A stretch of 64,000 bases of DNA, taken from assembly GCF_000164135.1 (NCBI RefSeq), contig NZ_GG770554.1, positions 432,698 through 496,697 of the forward strand. Direction: 5' to 3'. Position numbers and translations under genes: made by a program. Below the pieces are notes generated by a model. That model worked only from the letters and a program-made list of their open reading frames with translations. It was not told the origin of the DNA and searched no databases. This DNA comes from Mycobacterium parascrofulaceum ATCC BAA-614. Its GTDB lineage: Bacteria > Actinomycetota > Actinomycetes > Mycobacteriales > Mycobacteriaceae. Below, piece by piece: positions 7,338 to 14,564 of this stretch (the stretch's first letter is position 1; every line of letters begins with the position of its first letter).

Positions 7338-8102
7338 ATGAGCGGCAAGTCATTCATCAGGGTCGTTCCCGAGGAGGTCGGCCAGCATGGAGCCGATGGC
7401 GCAATCGTGTTGGCGCACATCCGCTACCGATGCGAAACCGATGGCCCGGGCCGCTTTGTGGTGGATGGTGTCCGCTGGTGGCAGGTGTCCTTGGCCGAGC
7501 TCGCCACGGAGCTGTGCATATCGCGCGACGTCGTGAAGCGGACCGTGAAGCGCCTCGGCAAGGCCATCGCAGCAAACAATTTCGAGCCAGACAAGGGGCG
7601 AACGCTCGCCTACCATGTGCCACCCCGTAGCGACGCCCTGACCTGCGAAAGGGCGGAATCGCCCCAGCCTGACCTGCGAAAGGGCGAATCCACACCACCC
7701 GTAGGGCGGAATCGCCCCACCCTTGGGGCGGATTCGCCTTTTACACATCTATCTGGAGAACTAGGAGAAGGAGGGGGAGAAGGCGGGCGCGCTGGCGCGC
7801 GACCCGCTCCCGCCCAGGCAGACGCAGCATCAGCTAATGGCAAACCCCCGTCATGGAGACTAGGACCCCACGGGCCGCGGTGCCGCCGCCATGTCAACGA
7901 CCCCGACCCGCCAGGGTGCCGTGGATGCGAGAAGGCGCGGGAAGCCGACAAAGCCGAGCGGGACGCCGAACAAGCCCGCCAGGACGAGGACCGGGCACGC
8001 ATCCGGCGCGCTATCGACAGCTGCCGGGACTGCGACCAATACGGACGACTCGACGACTTGCGTACGTGTCCCAAGCATCCGTCCTTCCGGGAGGCATCGT
8101 GA
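7338..8102 (+). CDS. Putative replication initiator (winged-helix N-terminus, zinc-binding C-terminus)
   Basis: The 254-residue protein starts at ATG 7338 (MSGKSFIRVVPEEV). Residues about 15-80 resemble the winged-helix region of phage and plasmid replication initiators (VLAHIRYRCETD...SLAELATELCISRDVVKRTVKRL). A Gly/Pro-rich linker follows (about 100-165), encoded by the repeat cluster at 7637-7738. The C-terminus has Cys/His pairs (CRRHVNDPDPPGCRGC and CRDCDQYGRLDDLRTCPKH), probably two zinc sites, separated by a charged helix. Lambda O-type initiators also carry the origin in the middle of their own gene, which is the reason for the proposed role. No identity beyond this is recognised. Confidence 0.6.
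   Translation: MSGKSFIRVVPEEVGQHGADGAIVLAHIRYRCETDGPGRFVVDGVRWWQVSLAELATELCISRDVVKRTVKRLGKAIAANNFEPDKGRTLAYHVPPRSDALTCERAESPQPDLRKGESTPPVGRNRPTLGADSPFTHLSGELGEGGGEGGRAGARPAPAQADAASANGKPPSWRLGPHGPRCRRHVNDPDPPGCRGCEKAREADKAERDAEQARQDEDRARIRRAIDSCRDCDQYGRLDDLRTCPKHPSFREAS
7637..7738 (+). repeat. Iteron-like repeats inside the initiator gene (candidate origin)
   Basis: A 19-bp unit CCTGACCTGCGAAAGGGCG occurs at 7637 and 7668 (period 31). A 16-bp unit GGGCGGAATCGCCCCA occurs at 7651 and 7704, with variants at 7682 and 7726, so the common core recurs at spacings of 31, 22 and 22 bp. The copies are read in different codon phases (AESPQ, KGEST, GRNRP, GADSP), so the repetition is conserved at DNA rather than protein level. 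A comparatively AT-rich stretch follows (TTTTACACATCTATC). Together these fit a replication origin with iterons. Confidence 0.6.
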
Positions 8103-8266
8103 AGCAGCACCCAGACCAGCCTCCCCTGTTCTGGCTTTGCGACATCTGCGGCTGGCCGCACATCGATCCGCGCGAGCACCGGGCCTGCGGCGCCGCGCTG
8201 AGCCGCTGGTTCCGGCCCGACAACCACGACAGCTGGGCCGATGAACCGAACCGGGCGCTGCTGTGA
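8099..8266 (+). CDS. Small zinc-ribbon-like protein of unknown function
   Basis: The 55-residue ORF starts at GTG 8099 and overlaps the preceding stop by GTGA, so it is translationally coupled. It contains CDICGWPHIDPREHRAC, a C-x2-C...H...C arrangement that could bind zinc. Nothing else is recognisable. Its coupling within an unbroken chain of overlapping small genes supports it being real. Confidence 0.6.
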   Translation: MKQHPDQPPLFWLCDICGWPHIDPREHRACGAALSRWFRPDNHDSWADEPNRALL

Positions 8267-8475
8267 GGTTGAACGCCGATGGGGACATGCGGGTGACGGT
8301 GCTGGCGAAGCGCGATCCGCCGCGGGTGCAGATACATGCCGGCCCGCTGCGCTTCACCGCCACTGAAGCCGAAGCCGTCACTCTTGCAACCCAACTCGCG
8401 GACGCCGTGGCCGAACTACGCGCCGCCCGCGTCTACCGCAACGACAACACCACCGCACCGAAGGAGAACCGATGA
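8263..8475 (+). CDS. Small hypothetical protein
   Basis: The 70-residue ORF starts at GTG 8263 in a GTGA overlap with the preceding gene. The first part is beta-rich (DMRVTVLAKRDPPRVQIHAGPLRFTATEAEAVTLATQLADAVAEL), followed by a helix. It resembles the short accessory proteins of mycobacteriophages in composition but I recognise no family. Translational coupling on both sides is the main support. Confidence 0.6.
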   Translation: MRLNADGDMRVTVLAKRDPPRVQIHAGPLRFTATEAEAVTLATQLADAVAELRAARVYRNDNTTAPKENR

Positions 8476-8744
8476 GACCCGAGACTGACGAGTGGCTCGC
8501 CCCGCTGATCGCCGCCGCCAACCACAGCGCCATCGACGTGCCCGCGGTGGTGCTGCGTGCGTCGATGTCCGCTGCCGAAGCGGACGATCCCGCCGTTGAC
8601 CGGCTGGCCCGCACGGCACCAGCCGGCGCCCGCTTGTCCGGTATCGACTGGGTTCGGTTCGGGCAGCTTCAGCGCCATGAACTTGGTTGGGAAACCACGT
8701 ATCCGGCCTGCCCCGGCTTCCCCGAAAGGCGGCACCTGGCATGA
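8472..8744 (+). CDS. Small hypothetical protein
   Basis: The 90-residue ORF starts at ATG 8472, overlaps the previous stop by ATGA and has AAGGAGAACCG as ribosome site. It begins MRPETDEWLAPLIAAANHSAIDVP. No domain is recognised. It ends in another ATGA overlap with the next gene. Confidence 0.6.
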   Translation: MRPETDEWLAPLIAAANHSAIDVPAVVLRASMSAAEADDPAVDRLARTAPAGARLSGIDWVRFGQLQRHELGWETTYPACPGFPERRHLA

Positions 8745-9550
8745 GTGCCGACGACGCCGAGGCGGATGCGGCGATTACACGGGTGAATGCGATCAGGGCA
8801 CACCACAGCCAGCCACACGTGCCCAGCACCGTGCGTGACCCCGACGACGCACGGGCCGAGCTGCGGCGCGTGTGCGCGGCCGCCCGGGCGCTGTCCCACG
8901 CCATGCAGGGCTCAGATGCGGGTGTAGCCATGGCGTTTGATGCCTACGAGTGCGAGGCCGACCCGGTGGGCCTGCCTGGCGCCGTGGCCGCCGCTGTAGC
9001 CATGACCCCAGCCGGCATAGGTTCGGCGGTGAGCGCGGCTGTCAGCGCCGCGGTGGCCGCCTGGCGGGGCAGCGCCGAAGCCGACACGGCGCTGCAACGC
9101 GGCGAGGAGCCCACGGCGGCGGTGCGGCGCATACGCGGCGGCATTGAGCGGGCGGTGTGGCACATCAGCAGCGCTGCCACGGCCGCGTTGCCCGATGGCG
9201 GCCGCGATCTGGCCGAGCGCCTGGATGGTTGGCTGGCCGGCCACACTTGGGCCCGTGCGGGTGCCCCGGATTACGAGGGCCGGCTGCGCCGCGCAGCCTG
9301 CATGATGATGCTCGGCCAACTCACCGCGGACGCGGGTATGTGCGGGCTGGCGCACGAGTTGGCGCGCCGCGAAAACCGCTGCCGCCCGTGGCTGCCCATC
9401 GCGCACGTCTTTGACCGGATGGCATTCATCGTGGAGCGGCTCGGCGGCAACCCGCCCGCAGGGGCCGTGATTGCCGAACTGCGGGCCGAACTCGCGCTGT
9501 TAGACGGCGTCCCGTACCTGCCCGACGACAACGGGACGACTGGTGCCTAG
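8741..9550 (+). CDS. Hypothetical protein, Ala-rich helical
   Basis: The 269-residue protein starts at ATG 8741 (ATGA overlap). It is strongly alanine-rich and mostly helical, with a hydrophobic stretch around residues 75-110 (GLPGAVAAAVAMTPAGIGSAVSAAVSAAVAAW) that could be membrane-associated or simply a buried helix. Later parts (IERAVWHISSAATAAL and RAACMMMLGQLTADAGMCGLAHELARRENRC) look globular. No function is assigned. It is the largest unidentified gene in the element and belongs to the same coupled operon as the replication-like gene. Confidence 0.65.
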   Translation: MSADDAEADAAITRVNAIRAHHSQPHVPSTVRDPDDARAELRRVCAAARALSHAMQGSDAGVAMAFDAYECEADPVGLPGAVAAAVAMTPAGIGSAVSAAVSAAVAAWRGSAEADTALQRGEEPTAAVRRIRGGIERAVWHISSAATAALPDGGRDLAERLDGWLAGHTWARAGAPDYEGRLRRAACMMMLGQLTADAGMCGLAHELARRENRCRPWLPIAHVFDRMAFIVERLGGNPPAGAVIAELRAELALLDGVPYLPDDNGTTGA

Positions 9551-9773
9551 CCGATCAGGCGGCGGGCGCCCGGAACCGCTCGGCGCCGAACGGGATCGCG
9601 ATCGCGGCGAAGAACGAGCCCCGAGCCTGGACGGCGCCCAGCCCGGCGACTTCATCCCGCGAGGCTGCACATGTAACACCGAGTCGCACGTCCCTGAGGA
9701 CCATGCCATCGGGTGCCGGCTGGGTAAGCACCCACCCAACACGTCACGTCCCGGCCTTGGTTGTGACCTGTGA
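9543..9773 (+). CDS. Small hypothetical protein with Cys/His motif
   Basis: The 76-residue ORF begins at GTG 9543, overlapping the preceding gene by 8 bp. It is charged at the N-terminus and has CTCNTESHVPEDHAIGC in the middle, a possible metal-binding site. It ends in a GTGA overlap with the next gene. The coupled position supports it; function unknown. Confidence 0.5.
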   Translation: MPSRSGGGRPEPLGAERDRDRGEERAPSLDGAQPGDFIPRGCTCNTESHVPEDHAIGCRLGKHPPNTSRPGLGCDL

Positions 9774-10153
9774 TTCAACGGTTTTCGGGCGTGCTGCTCG
9801 ATGTCGAGGAGGCCCGATACTTGGCCGAGGTGTTGGAGCACGCCGCCCGTGTTGGCCGGCCATCCGCACGAGTCGATGACCTCATCCGGCGTTTGCGCCG
9901 CGCAGCCGGTCCTAGCGAAGACGCAAACGAAGCCGCAAAGGGCAAGCGGCCGCAACCCGATCCGGGGCATCTTCGCGTCCATGACCTCGTGGACACCGCG
10001 CACGCAGCCCGCATTATCGGCTGCAGCACGGCGAACGTCCGCTACCTACGCGCCCGGGGCGTCTTGCCCGCGCACCGCGCTGGGTCCCGCTTCCTTTTCC
10101 CCGCCCAGCCCGTCGTGGAGTACGCCGAGCGCAGGGCTGCGCGCCTGGGGTAG
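9770..10153 (+). CDS. Helix-turn-helix (MerR/Xis-like) DNA-binding protein
   Basis: The 127-residue protein starts at GTG 9770 in a GTGA overlap. The N-terminal half is helical (SGVLLDVEEARYLAEVLEHAARVGR). The C-terminal half is a MerR-like HTH: VDTAHAARIIGCSTANVRYLRARGVLP, then the wing AHRAGSRFLFPAQPVVEYAERR. It lies directly before the head module and could control it or serve as a second recombination/packaging factor. It is clearly distinct from the HTH protein at 7079. Confidence 0.65.
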   Translation: MIQRFSGVLLDVEEARYLAEVLEHAARVGRPSARVDDLIRRLRRAAGPSEDANEAAKGKRPQPDPGHLRVHDLVDTAHAARIIGCSTANVRYLRARGVLPAHRAGSRFLFPAQPVVEYAERRAARLG

Positions 10154-10155
10154 CC

Positions 10156-10743
10156 ATGCCCGTTGACGTAGTGACGATTCCCGGCGTCGAGCTTGTGCGT
10201 GTCGGTGTGCACGAAATCAGCACCGGCACATGGGTTGTTAGCCGCGAGGATCTGGCCGATGCTGTCGCAGCATCCAAGGCCGGAATCCTCGCTGACCCCG
10301 TCATCAAGCTGGGCCACGAGGGGCCGCTGGCCGGTGGCGCCCCAGCACTTGGGAGGGTCCGCAATCTACGGCTTGCGCAGTCGGGTGACCTGCTGATCGG
10401 CGATTTCGTTGATGTGCCTCGAGCCCTGGCGGCCGTCATGCCTAAGGCGTGGCCGCAGCGGAGCGTTGAGGGCTTGGTTGATTTCGCCGCCGACGATGGG
10501 CGCACGTACCGCTTCGTCGTCACCGGCTGCGCCCTGCTGGGCGCCGTGCGGCCCGGTGTTGATGGCCTCGCGGACATCGCGGACGTGTGCACGCTGTATG
10601 GCGTAGCAGCCGGGTCTGGTCGCCGCGTCGTGGTCGCATGCGTCCCGCCGCGCATCGGCGCACCTGATCCCCGGCGGGCCCGCGCTGTAGCCGTGGCCCG
10701 CGCCCGGCGTACCCGAATCCAGCGCATCACGTTAGGAGCCTGA
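10156..10743 (+). CDS. Phage capsid maturation protease (MuI-like), scaffold domain missing
   Basis: The 195-residue protein resembles the protease half of Mu gpI-type prohead proteases. Key features are VIKLGHEGPLAGGAPALGRV (candidate catalytic His and following Gly loop, about residues 54-73), then PKAWPQRSVEGLVDF (candidate catalytic Ser, about 97-111) and FVVTGCALLGAVRPGVDGL, matching the valALLG...P segment of the family. Such proteases usually continue into a C-terminal scaffold region. Here the protein stops with a basic tail, and a scaffold-like gene lies after the capsid gene. It starts at ATG 10156, 3 bp after the previous stop, and is followed 4 bp later by the decoration gene. Confidence 0.65.
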   Translation: MPVDVVTIPGVELVRVGVHEISTGTWVVSREDLADAVAASKAGILADPVIKLGHEGPLAGGAPALGRVRNLRLAQSGDLLIGDFVDVPRALAAVMPKAWPQRSVEGLVDFAADDGRTYRFVVTGCALLGAVRPGVDGLADIADVCTLYGVAAGSGRRVVVACVPPRIGAPDPRRARAVAVARARRTRIQRITLGA

Positions 10744-10746
10744 CCC

Positions 10747-11130
10747 GTGTCCTCAGTCCTCGCTTCACCCTTTGTCTTCAGCCCAGGAGCCGATGTTCCG
10801 GCCATGGCGACCGCGCCCATCACCGCCCGGCAATTCGTGGCCGTCAGCGGCGACCGTAATGCCAGCACCGGAAACGTCAGCGTGGCGCCGGCCGCGGCCG
10901 GTAGCCGCGCGCTGGGCGTGGCCGCGTGGGACGCCGCGGCCGGGCAACTGGTGCGCGTTGCTCGCGGAGGTGTGATCAAGGTGCTGGCTGGTGGCGCCAT
11001 CACGGCCGGCGACCCCGTCCAGGTCGGTGCCGGCGGCACCGCAGTCACCGCAACAACCGGCGTCGTCGTCGGCCAAGCCATCGCATCCGCCCTGAACGGC
11101 GGCATCGCGCAGGTCGCCTTCCCCGCCTAA
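10747..11130 (+). CDS. Capsid decoration protein (DUF2190-like)
   Basis: The 127-residue protein is Ala/Gly/Val-rich and beta-strand in character: PITARQFVAVSGDRNASTGNVSVAPAAAG..., then RGGVIKVLAGGAITAGDPVQVGAGGTAVTATTGVVVGQAIASAL. This is the pattern of DUF2190/gpD-like head decoration proteins, which sit on capsid trimers and are usually encoded between protease and major capsid protein. The position here is exactly that. The start is GTG 10747. Confidence 0.72.
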   Translation: MSSVLASPFVFSPGADVPAMATAPITARQFVAVSGDRNASTGNVSVAPAAAGSRALGVAAWDAAAGQLVRVARGGVIKVLAGGAITAGDPVQVGAGGTAVTATTGVVVGQAIASALNGGIAQVAFPA

Positions 11131-11153
11131 CGCCTGAGAGGAACTGAGCAAGC

Positions 11154-12050
11154 ATGACTAATCCCGTTACCAGCCCGCTCATCCCGACGCTCACCGGGCG
11201 GACGCTGACCGTTGACGCCGCACTCAACACGCCGACGATCATCCGCAACCAAATCGCCAAGCTCGCCGACCCACAAATCCTGCTGCCCAAGTTCTTCCGC
11301 CAGTACGGCGCCAAGGTGCAAGGCGGCGGCATCCTCTTCAACTCGGTTACCGTGGCAGACTTCTTCCTCGCCGGCAGCCTTGAGCAGCGAATCCCGGGCG
11401 CCGAGTACGCGGTAGTGGAAGGCGTGGATCCGGACCCCAAGCTGGCAGCAGTGGAGGACTGGGGCGGGAAGTTTCAGGTTCCCGAGGAAGCGTTGGCGCG
11501 CAACAACATCAACTATCTCGACCAGCAGACGACGCAACTCGCCAACACCATCACCCGCAAGCTCGACACCCGCACTGTCGACGCCTTACAGTCCGCGGAC
11601 ATCGCCAGCGTCGCCGTTGCCACCACCTGGCACAACCTCGTGTTCGTCGGCCCCCTCGATGCCATCACCGCCTCGGCCGACCGGCCCACCGCGCACTTCG
11701 CCGAGGTGCAGGAACTCGCCGACCTTGAGGAACTGGGGGTCACCCACGACCTGCTAGTAGTGCACCCCGAACAGGCCAAGCAGCTGCGCACCGCCTACGC
11801 CGACCGGCTCGACGACATGCTCGCCAGCGCCGGCTACACCGAAGGCATGTTCGTGAACCCCCGCCTGCCCGCCGGCACCGCGTACGTCTGCCAGGCCGGC
11901 AACGTCGGCACCATCGGCTTCGAGGTGCCGCTGACCGTGGAAACGTGGCGAGACCCCGCCACCCGCTCCTGGTGGGTCCAGGCGTTCTGCGTGCCCGCCT
12001 TCGCGGTGGACCGACCGTTCGCCGCCAAGAAGATCACCGGCCTCTCATAG
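11154..12050 (+). CDS. Phage major capsid protein
   Basis: The 298-residue protein reads as an HK97-fold major capsid protein: N-terminal arm (TNPVTSPLIPTLTGRTLTVDAALNTPTIIRNQIAKL), an E-loop-like segment (ILFNSVTVADFFLAGSLEQRIPGAEY), a spine helix region (EEALARNNINYLDQQTTQLANTITRKLDTRTVDAL) and P/A-domain strands near the C-terminus (VPLTVETWRDPATRSWWVQAFCVPAF). A GAGAGGAACTGAGCAAGC ribosome site precedes ATG 11154. Its neighbours (protease, decoration, scaffold-like protein) form a complete shell-building set. Confidence 0.85.
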   Translation: MTNPVTSPLIPTLTGRTLTVDAALNTPTIIRNQIAKLADPQILLPKFFRQYGAKVQGGGILFNSVTVADFFLAGSLEQRIPGAEYAVVEGVDPDPKLAAVEDWGGKFQVPEEALARNNINYLDQQTTQLANTITRKLDTRTVDALQSADIASVAVATTWHNLVFVGPLDAITASADRPTAHFAEVQELADLEELGVTHDLLVVHPEQAKQLRTAYADRLDDMLASAGYTEGMFVNPRLPAGTAYVCQAGNVGTIGFEVPLTVETWRDPATRSWWVQAFCVPAFAVDRPFAAKKITGLS

Positions 12051-12069
12051 CGAAAGGTGCTGACAAACG

Positions 12070-12549
12070 ATGGCTCTCACATTTGACGACACGCAGGTTG
12101 GTGTCCTGCTCGCCCGCCTCGGCCTGCCCGAGGACACCGACGACCTGACCCTGGTCATCGACACCGTCAAAGACGTCACACGCGATCCGATGCAGGTGCC
12201 AAACGACGCCTCAGCATCGCAGGTTGCCGCGGCCGCGAAGAAGCACGGCCTGGAACTGCTGGACGCCGACAGCCTTGCAGCCTTGAAGCAAGACGCCGAG
12301 GAGGGCCGCCGGATCGTCGCCGCAGCCGCCCAGGCGAAAGTCGAGGCCACCGTCGATGACGCCGTCAATAAGGGCAAGATCACCGCGGCGCGCCGCAAGC
12401 ACTGGGTGACGCTTATCCAGGCCGACCCAGGCATGGCCGACGTGCTCGCCGCTATCCCCGACGAGACAGCAGTGCCCTTGTCAGAGATGGGGCACAGCGC
12501 TGACACCGGCGCCGGCAACCTTGCCGAACAAGCGATTTGGTTTTACTAG
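12070..12549 (+). CDS. Scaffold-like protein (C-terminal part of MuI-type protease family)
   Basis: The 159-residue protein is mostly helical with a coiled-coil-like middle (AAAKKHGLELLDADSLAALKQDAEEGRRIVAAAAQAKVEATVDDAVN). It ends KGKITAARRKHWVTLIQADPGMADVLAAIPDETAVP, the segment that closes many MuI-type protease/scaffold proteins. The ATG at 12070 follows GAAAGGTGCTGACAAACG. A scaffold encoded separately and downstream of the capsid gene is not the usual order; a fission of the protease-scaffold gene is my interpretation. Confidence 0.6.
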   Translation: MALTFDDTQVGVLLARLGLPEDTDDLTLVIDTVKDVTRDPMQVPNDASASQVAAAAKKHGLELLDADSLAALKQDAEEGRRIVAAAAQAKVEATVDDAVNKGKITAARRKHWVTLIQADPGMADVLAAIPDETAVPLSEMGHSADTGAGNLAEQAIWFY

Positions 12550-12689
12550 AAGTCGTGGTGCAACGATGGTGCGCGGCGATGTAGGTGCACTGGTCAAAGA
12601 TCGTTCGGATTGGCACCATCCGCCCGTGCACTCTTAGTTGTTCGAAGGTGGGCGCCGCAGTATCCCGCCGTGTGCACCGGCATTGATGT

Positions 12690-12813
12690 CCACTACGCCC
12701 GCACCAGACCCTCACCCAAGCCCAACGGCGGCCGCAAAACCACGCCGGCAATGGCCGCAGGCGTCGAAAACCGGCTCTGGACCCATCGCGACATCGCAGC
12801 CCTACTCGACTAA
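12690..12813 (+). pseudogene. C-terminal remnant of a transposase
   Basis: The translation ends HYARTRPSPKPNGGRKTTPAMAAGVENRLWTHRDIAALLD-stop. The TTPAMAAGVEN-x-W-T-x-x-x-I-x-x-LL pattern is the C-terminus of a family of mycobacterial DDE transposases. Only about 40 codons are related, with no start and no catalytic core, so it is a decayed insertion-sequence fragment. It lies at the boundary between the head module and the cargo genes and may mark how the cargo was added. Confidence 0.55.
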
Positions 12814-12842
12814 ACATCGCGGCCTCAGGATGGTCCATCTAA

Positions 12843-13598
12843 ATGTCGGTATTGGCGAGTAATGTAGGGCGTCCGCAAGACGTCGGCATAGAGAAGAGTA
12901 CTGGGTTGAGGTTGAAGTCTTGGAGGCTGTGGTCACCGGGAGCGAAGGTGACCTTGGGCGTTATTATTCTTCTCGCCGCAGGTGGCGCTGCAATGTACTA
13001 CGCCGAGTTGAGTAAGGAATCAGTCTTTCCAGCTGCCGCTGCAACAATTGCAGTCGGAGCCCTATTCGTCACCGCTTACAGCGCTTTCAACTCTAGCGCT
13101 CGGCTGAGGAAAAAGGACAGTCTCGAAGCTTGGACAGAGTGGTCGACCACTACCCGCGAAGCGCGTCGCCGCGTTACTAGAGTTCTTGGCGAGAAGAACC
13201 TCACCATGAAGCAGGGCAAGGCGCTGCTGGGTGAGGGCACACTCCTGGACAAAGACGGCAATGAGTTGACCGACGAAAAGTGCATTGAGATCGAGAATGA
13301 CATCACGGACATTTTGAACGGTCTCGAGCGACTAGGAGCGGGAGCCGTACTTGGCGTCTATGACGACGCAGTCTTTCGCATCAGGGGTGCGACGATCATC
13401 GAACGGACGTACCAGCGGTTCCTGCCTTACATAATCGCTACCAGAGAGGCGGAGGATGTCGAGAAGCGCCAGACCCGAGCTTTTACTGAGCTCTCCGTCC
13501 TCTACCAAATGATCGAGCCATCTCTGCTGTCGCAGTTACTGCGAGGCAGCAGAGCGTCATCCGACCAAGCACGGCTCGACGCGTATAAGCGCAGGTAG
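12843..13598 (+). CDS. Two-helix membrane protein (DUF4760-like), possible cargo
   Basis: The 251-residue protein has two membrane segments (GAKVTLGVIILLAAGGAAMYY, about residues 38-58, and VFPAAAATIAVGALFVTAYSAF, about 65-86) followed by a soluble helical domain (about 95-250: EAWTEWSTTTREARRRVTRVLGEK, IENDITDILNGLERLGAGAVLGVYDDAVF, RTYQRFLPYIIATRE). This layout resembles DUF4760-type proteins, a weak assignment. Base composition is visibly lower in GC than the head genes, suggesting separate acquisition. A strong terminator follows. It is not a head gene; a role in phage interference is a hypothesis. Confidence 0.65.
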   Translation: MSVLASNVGRPQDVGIEKSTGLRLKSWRLWSPGAKVTLGVIILLAAGGAAMYYAELSKESVFPAAAATIAVGALFVTAYSAFNSSARLRKKDSLEAWTEWSTTTREARRRVTRVLGEKNLTMKQGKALLGEGTLLDKDGNELTDEKCIEIENDITDILNGLERLGAGAVLGVYDDAVFRIRGATIIERTYQRFLPYIIATREAEDVEKRQTRAFTELSVLYQMIEPSLLSQLLRGSRASSDQARLDAYKRR

Positions 13599-13611
13599 CT
13601 GATTACATGAG

Positions 13612-13645
13612 GAGAGGCCGCAGCCAACCTTGGCTGCGGCCTCTC
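13612..13645 (+). terminator. Strong hairpin terminator
   Basis: A perfect 15-bp stem (GAGAGGCCGCAGCCA with its complement) closes a 4-base loop ACCT, beginning 14 bp after the stop of the membrane-protein gene. No long T run follows, as is common in mycobacteria. It probably ends the whole rightward transcript of the element and insulates the leftward genes beyond it. Confidence 0.8.
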
Positions 13646-14564
13646 GACGAGGTACTAGCGGGACTCTAGAACTCGTCCTTCTCTTCCCATGTGGTCATGT
13701 CATTACTCTCCTTCATTTGTTCGCAATTTTCAACAACAAACACGCTCGTTGTGTTCCAGCTCGCAAACAACCCCGATTGTGACGCTCCCAACTGGGCAAA
13801 CGCCGTCTGACCTGGCCGTTCTCTGCTAGGTTACCCTTCTCAGGCTCTCAGCAATCACGAATTTACAGGACTCACCAGCACTTGGCTTAGCCTGCCGGGC
13901 CCAAACCATCCCAAGCCTTCGCTAGCCACGCCGAACCCCGCCCCCGCGCTACGCGGTGGTTGGACCTTCTAGCGGAGATAATCTGCTCCACTTCGCGTTC
14001 CGCGGAGGCCCCGGAAGGCCGCGCCATGTACATCTCGACGCTGGCTCTCCCGCAAGCTCTACCTCTGGTCCTGCCGCCTACGGGAGGACTGGCACGAAAT
14101 CGCACTCACCGCCAACGATGGCGAGCCCACCTCTGCTGCTACGGCGACCTTGCCGGATCATGGCCCGAACCCTGGGAGTTCAGCTGCTCATGCGAGCGCT
14201 GATGCCCCCGGACCACCGTGCAGTGCAACTGAGCCGCGTGACTCAGTGCAAAATCGCACTTACGTTGCCACGATCCCCGCGTCTAGGGAGCCAACCCGAC
14301 ACGTCCAAACTGACCCACTACCGGCGTGGCACCCGGAAACGGTCTGGCGAGGCGGCGCCTGACCCTCACCCTGAAAATATTGGGCACCCCGGCCCTGACT
14401 CCACCAGGGGTAGTCAGCTTTTTATTTTGGAGCGCCGAATTTTCTGCCGGCCGACCAGCGCGCGCACGAATCTCGGTGCAGTACAGGCGGATTGGCGCTC
14501 CACAGCGGGCAGGACGGGCGCCGGGGCGGGGGTGCACCGGGTGGTCGCCGGTGGAGGGGGCCCG
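13646..14564. other. Mostly non-coding cargo region
   Basis: About 920 bp between the terminator and the protease gene holds no convincing full-length gene. A 16-codon ORF with a ribosome site lies at 13666-13716 on the minus strand. One plus-strand frame stays open for 127 codons (13982-14362) with residues such as WLSRKLYLWSCRLREDWHEIALTANDGEP, but it has no start codon with a ribosome site, so at most it is a gene remnant. Local base composition is less GC-rich around 13680-13860. Confidence 0.5.
13666..13716 (-). CDS. Possible 16-residue micro-ORF
   Basis: Reading leftward, ATG 13716 gives MKESNDMTTWEEKDEF followed by TAG. An internal ATG gives the 10-residue form MTTWEEKDEF and is preceded by AAGGAG at 9-bp spacing, which is a good ribosome site. 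The upstream 100 bp are AT-richer than the surroundings. Whether this is a translated peptide, a leader or chance cannot be settled from sequence; no family is recognised. Confidence 0.25.
   Translation of the reverse strand: MKESNDMTTWEEKDEF

Noticed and set aside
13982..14362. A 127-codon open plus-strand frame in the cargo region
   Set aside because: It has no ATG or GTG with a ribosome site near its start, and long chance frames are common at this GC content. It may be a remnant but cannot be called a gene.
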